This document shows, piece after piece, positions 61,261 to 64,000 of a stretch of 64,000 bases of DNA. Each line of letters starts with the position of its first letter. Within the stretch, counting starts at the first letter, position 1. Origin of the DNA: an uncultured Bacillota bacterium (GTDB lineage Bacteria > Bacillota > Clostridia > Oscillospirales > Oscillospiraceae); assembly GCA_947645675.1 (NCBI GenBank), contig CANSDP010000001.1:186001-250000 (forward strand), given 5' to 3'. The position numbers were made by a program, and so were the translations under genes. The notes under the pieces were generated by a model. That model was not told the origin of the DNA, made no database searches, and was given only the letters and a program-made list of their open reading frames with translations.

Positions 61261-62537
61261 CTCTGATACTCAAATTCCAGGTCATACATGGACACGATGT
61301 CCCCGTCCTTGATGCCCATCTCCTCCAGCTTATCGAACAGGCCGGACTGACGCAGCTTCTGGTCGAACCAGTTCCGGGACTCATAGTCGCCGAAGTTGAC
61401 ATTGGCGATAAGCCGCTGGAGCCAGGGGGCGTCCACCACCCAGGTGCCGTCGAACTCCTGGATATCCACCGCCCCGCCGGTGTCCACCTCGGGGAGGCGC
61501 TCCACATAGGTGGGCTCATAGACGGTGACGGGGGGCAGCTCCTGGAGGAGCTGGGCGGCGCGCAGGACCAGCTCCCGGGTGCCCTGGTGGGCGGCGGCGG
61601 AGATGGTGTACAGCTCCAGCCCCAGGCCCTCCACATGGGCCCGGAGCTTGTCCAGCAGGGCGGGGTCCTCCATAATGTCCGCCTTGTTGGCGGCGACGAT
61701 CATTTTCCGTCCGGCCAGCTCGGGGGAGTACTGCTTCAGCTCCTCGTTGATGGCCTCAAAGTCGGCCACCGGGTCCCGGCCCTCGGAGCCGGACACGTCC
61801 ACCACATGGATGAGCAGGCGGCAACGGTCGATGTGCCGCAGGAAGTCGTGGCCCAGACCGGCCCCCTCGGCGGCTCCCTCAATGATGCCGGGGATGTCCG
61901 CCATGACGAAGGACACCCCCTCCTCCACATACACTACCCCCAGGTTGGGGAAGAGGGTGGTGAAGTGGTAGTTGGCGATCTTGGGCTGGGCCCGGCTGAC
62001 CACGCTGAGCAGGGTGGATTTGCCTACGTTGGGGAAGCCCACCAGCCCCACGTCGGCCAGCAGCTTCAGCTCCAGTACCACGTCCCGGCTCTGGCCGGGC
62101 AGGCCGGCCTTGGCGAACCGGGGCACCTGACGGGTGGGGGTGGCGAAGTGCTGGTTGCCCCAGCCCCCCCGGCCCCCCCGGCACAGGACGAACCGGCCGG
62201 TCTGGGACATGTCCTGAATGATCTCCCGGGTCTCGGCGTCCCGGATGATCGTGCCCCGGGGGACACGGATGACCAGGTCTTCCCCGTCCCGGCCGGTACA
62301 CCGCTTGCCCGCGCCGTCGGCCCCGTTTCCGGCGGTGTACTTGCGCTTGTAGCGAAAATCCATCAGGGTGGACATGTGGTCGTTGACCTCCACCACGATG
62401 TCGCCGCCCCGGCCGCCGTCGCCCCCGTCTGGGCCGCCGTTGGCCACATACTTCTCCCGGTGGAAGGACACCACGCCGTTGCCCCCGTTCCCGGAGCGGA
62501 CGGTGATCTTCGCCGTATCTACAAAGGGTGCTGCCAT
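61257..62537 (-). CDS. obgE: GTPase Obg/CgtA
   Basis: Essential GTPase in large-subunit ribosome assembly and stress control. 426 residues from ATG 62537, with AGGAGGT seven bases upstream; the longer start would use that SD as codons. Gly-rich Obg fold (about 1-158: GNGGNGVVSFHREKYVANGGPDGGDGGRGG). GTPase motifs: G1 GFPNVGKST, G3 DIPGIIEGA, G4 NKAD, G5 SAAA. The C-terminal OCT domain (about 345-425) is present. Confidence 0.96.
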   Translation of the reverse strand: MAAPFVDTAKITVRSGNGGNGVVSFHREKYVANGGPDGGDGGRGGDIVVEVNDHMSTLMDFRYKRKYTAGNGADGAGKRCTGRDGEDLVIRVPRGTIIRDAETREIIQDMSQTGRFVLCRGGRGGWGNQHFATPTRQVPRFAKAGLPGQSRDVVLELKLLADVGLVGFPNVGKSTLLSVVSRAQPKIANYHFTTLFPNLGVVYVEEGVSFVMADIPGIIEGAAEGAGLGHDFLRHIDRCRLLIHVVDVSGSEGRDPVADFEAINEELKQYSPELAGRKMIVAANKADIMEDPALLDKLRAHVEGLGLELYTISAAAHQGTRELVLRAAQLLQELPPVTVYEPTYVERLPEVDTGGAVDIQEFDGTWVVDAPWLQRLIANVNFGDYESRNWFDQKLRQSGLFDKLEEMGIKDGDIVSMYDLEFEYQR

Positions 62538-62596
62538 GTCGGGCACCTCCTAACTGTTATGATTTGTTATACCTGCCCCCATACAATGTCTCCGTG

Positions 62597-63031
62597 TTAA
62601 GAAAGTCCATCAAAGAAATGACAGGCGCTGTTCAGGTCGTTTTCATCCGGGCGGCCCTTGCAGATGCCGCCCACCAGCTTGAAGGGGCCGAAGGTGTCAT
62701 AGCCCTTGCAGCCAAACTGACCGACGACCTGGGCTGACCTGCCTTTGACCACCTCTTCAATGGCCTTGGTGTTGCTCCTGCCGCCGTAGGTGGACAGAAA
62801 AAACACCTTCCGGTCCTCGGGCAGGTTGTTTTTCGCAAATTCCAGAACATCTTCATGAAATTTCCCGAAGTAGATCCCGGAGGCGAAGCCGATGAGCTCA
62901 TAGCCGCTCAGGTCGGCGCTCTTGACGGCGGAGGTATCGACGAGGGTAACGTCCCTCCCCCGAGCGATGGCTTCCACCAGTTTTCTGGTGTTGCCGTGGT
63001 GGCTGGAGTGGTACACAATAACAGCTTTCAT
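62597..63031 (-). CDS. Flavodoxin-like protein
   Basis: FMN-binding electron carrier or related. 144 residues from ATG 63031 (AGGAG upstream). The phosphate-binding loop is HSSHHGNTRKLV near residues 8-19, at the end of the first strand (KAVIVY). IGFASGIYFGKFH and FLSTYGGR are the other FMN loops. Flavodoxins can replace ferredoxin; a link with the ferredoxin-type flavoprotein upstream is possible but not shown. Confidence 0.86.
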   Translation of the reverse strand: MKAVIVYHSSHHGNTRKLVEAIARGRDVTLVDTSAVKSADLSGYELIGFASGIYFGKFHEDVLEFAKNNLPEDRKVFFLSTYGGRSNTKAIEEVVKGRSAQVVGQFGCKGYDTFGPFKLVGGICKGRPDENDLNSACHFFDGLS

Positions 63032-63083
63032 AGCGCGCATCTCCTGTTTTTTGGCCCCTAAAGCAGTATTCCCGGAGCATTTA

Positions 63084-63395
63084 TCAATTTGCGCCCTTTG
63101 ACAGAAGCATCACATTCCACTGATACACGTCGCACCGGTAATAGCCTCTTTGAATGATCGGGTCGTCATTCGCAATTCTCTGCGCCTCCTCCAGGTCCTT
63201 CGCCTCAAAAAGCACCATGGCTCCATCCATGGTCCCCAGTTCCATATTGCCGAATACACCCGCTGCGAGGTAACGCTCCCGCGCGATTTTTTGCAGGTAT
63301 TCCATGGAGTCTATGGCGTCCTGCTCTGTCTCCTGGCTGTCTCCGATCTTGTAATCGATCCTCGCGAACAGTACGCTTCCCTCTTTTAAGCTCAT
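63084..63395 (-). CDS. YciI-like protein 1
   Basis: 103 residues with a ferredoxin-like alpha/beta pattern: LFARIDYKIG, DSMEYLQKIARERYLAAGVFGNMELGTMDGAMVLFEAKDLEEAQRIANDDPIIQRGYYRCDVYQWNV summarised as the YciI fold, with the conserved NDDPI-QRG--- motif (family NDPF---G). Function of the family is unsettled; some members have weak lyase or hydrolase activity. SD AAGGAG. Same strand as a second YciI-like protein just upstream. Confidence 0.8.
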   Translation of the reverse strand: MSLKEGSVLFARIDYKIGDSQETEQDAIDSMEYLQKIARERYLAAGVFGNMELGTMDGAMVLFEAKDLEEAQRIANDDPIIQRGYYRCDVYQWNVMLLSKGAN

Positions 63396-63410
63396 AGCCG
63401 TCTCCTTTCC

Positions 63411-63710
63411 TTACAGTAGGTAGTTGTTTTCCCTGTTCGCCGGCTGGAGGGCCTTCAGCTTATAGGTGGCGAAACCCTCCGCCACCAGAGGCTCCCGCTT
63501 GCACAGCTCCTCCGCCGCCTCAAGGCTCTCCGCCTTGAGGATATACATCCCCGCCACGCCGGGGTAGCCCTTGAACACCCCGGCCAGCTCAATGTGTCCC
63601 TCTTCGTCCAGCTGTCTCAGATTGGCCACGTGCCGCTCCACAGCGGCCTTGGTCAGCTTGTTGTAGGTCTTGGTCTTTTCAATGAACATCACATACAGCC
63701 ATTGCTCCAT
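63411..63710 (-). CDS. YciI-like protein 2
   Basis: 99 residues: WLYVMFIEKT, HVANLRQLDEEGHIELAGVF, GVAGMYILKAESLEAAEELCKREPLVAEGFATYKL. The pattern (strand, helix with H-x-x-x-L, strand, helix, DP-x-x-x-G at the end, here EPLVAEG) fits the YciI superfamily. The His in ERHVANL is the usual candidate active residue. SD AAGGAGG. Stands between an acetyltransferase gene and YciI-like protein 1, both on the minus strand, probably one operon. Confidence 0.8.
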   Translation of the reverse strand: MEQWLYVMFIEKTKTYNKLTKAAVERHVANLRQLDEEGHIELAGVFKGYPGVAGMYILKAESLEAAEELCKREPLVAEGFATYKLKALQPANRENNYLL

Positions 63711-63722
63711 AGGTACGCCTCC

Positions 63723-64000
63723 TTACAGCTTCGGGTCTATTTTACGGTCTCTGAAGTAGTATTCCCGGTCGTGGTCGTTTACCTCCCGCAGAATTTTGCA
63801 GGGGTTGCCCACGGCGATCACGTTGCCGGGCAGGTCATGGGTGACCACGCTGCCAGCCCCCACCACGACGGTGTCCCCAATGGTGACGCCGGGCACCACC
63901 ACCACGTTGGCCCCCAGCCAGCAGTTTCGGCCGATGCGGACAGGGGCCGTATACTGATAACCACGCTCCCGCAGCTCAGGGCAGATGGGGTGTCCCGTCC
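63723..64000 (-). CDS. Maltose/galactoside O-acetyltransferase-like protein, C-terminal part
   Basis: Open to the right edge of the window; the visible 91 residues are the C terminus of a left-handed beta-helix (hexapeptide repeat) acetyltransferase that uses acetyl-CoA. Frame reading gives TGHPICPELRERGYQYTAPV, then RIGRNCWLGANVVVVPGVTIG, then GAGSVVTHDLPGNVIAVGNPCKILRE, the classical Maa/LacA ending. Translation starts outside the window. The acceptor sugar is unknown. Confidence 0.9.
   Translation of the reverse strand, partial: TGHPICPELRERGYQYTAPVRIGRNCWLGANVVVVPGVTIGDTVVVGAGSVVTHDLPGNVIAVGNPCKILREVNDHDREYYFRDRKIDPKL

Overview
The window looks like one chromosomal contig of a high-GC, anaerobic, Gram-positive gut-type bacterium of the class Clostridia. 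Oscillospirales (Flavonifractor / Lawsonibacter / Oscillibacter-like) is my best guess by inference, not by search. Reasons: the dgt-dnaG-rpoD order, glycyl-radical enzyme chemistry, clostridial hexameric glutamate dehydrogenases, a But-like CoA-transferase, an LTA-synthase-like enzyme, AGCS symporters, strong AGGAGG ribosome sites and many GTG/TTG starts. No tRNA, rRNA, CRISPR array, insertion sequence or phage gene was recognised.

Layout. 1-4.5 kb: aromatic amino acid operon (end of chorismate synthase, PheA, an AroE-AroK fusion, type II dehydroquinase), then a PfkB sugar kinase. 4.5-12.1 kb: dgt, dnaG, rpoD and a 1108-residue Sel1-repeat protein. 12.1-17.1 kb (minus strand): RNase III, acyl carrier protein, AGCS symporter and a polar amino acid ABC transporter. 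17.4-19.2 kb: LTA-synthase-like protein. 19.4-25.4 kb: proline module, with proC, a LysR regulator, trans-4-hydroxyproline dehydratase HypD, its activase HypE and a divergent TetR regulator. 25.5-32 kb: second AGCS symporter, two tandem glutamate dehydrogenases (the second lacks the catalytic lysine) and a cytoplasmic gamma-glutamyltransferase-like protein. 32-34.1 kb: small regulators and an unknown protein.

34.2-49.2 kb is the most accessory-looking part. A Crp/Fnr regulator is divergent from an 11-gene operon: an internally duplicated unknown protein, a complete Dpp/Opp-type peptide ABC transporter, a DUF4438 protein, two VOC proteins, an M29 aminopeptidase and a MATE exporter. Next come a convergent racemase-like / class V PLP-enzyme pair, another Crp/Fnr regulator and RidA. 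I read this as a regulated uptake, processing and efflux system for a peptide-like compound. Its substrate is unknown and it is the best candidate for an undescribed system.

49.3-64 kb: YebC, a CoA-transferase family protein without its usual active-site Glu, a three-gene two-component operon, an Rrf2 regulator, PurC, an ABC-F protein, a small divergent RHH/unknown pair, a candidate small RNA, a thioredoxin-reductase-like flavoprotein with a degraded NADPH site, GlnRS, Obg, a flavodoxin, two YciI-like proteins and the end of a sugar acetyltransferase. Promoters are close to the sigma-70/SigA consensus; extended -10 TGCTATAAT recurs. Most convergent gene pairs share strong bidirectional terminators.
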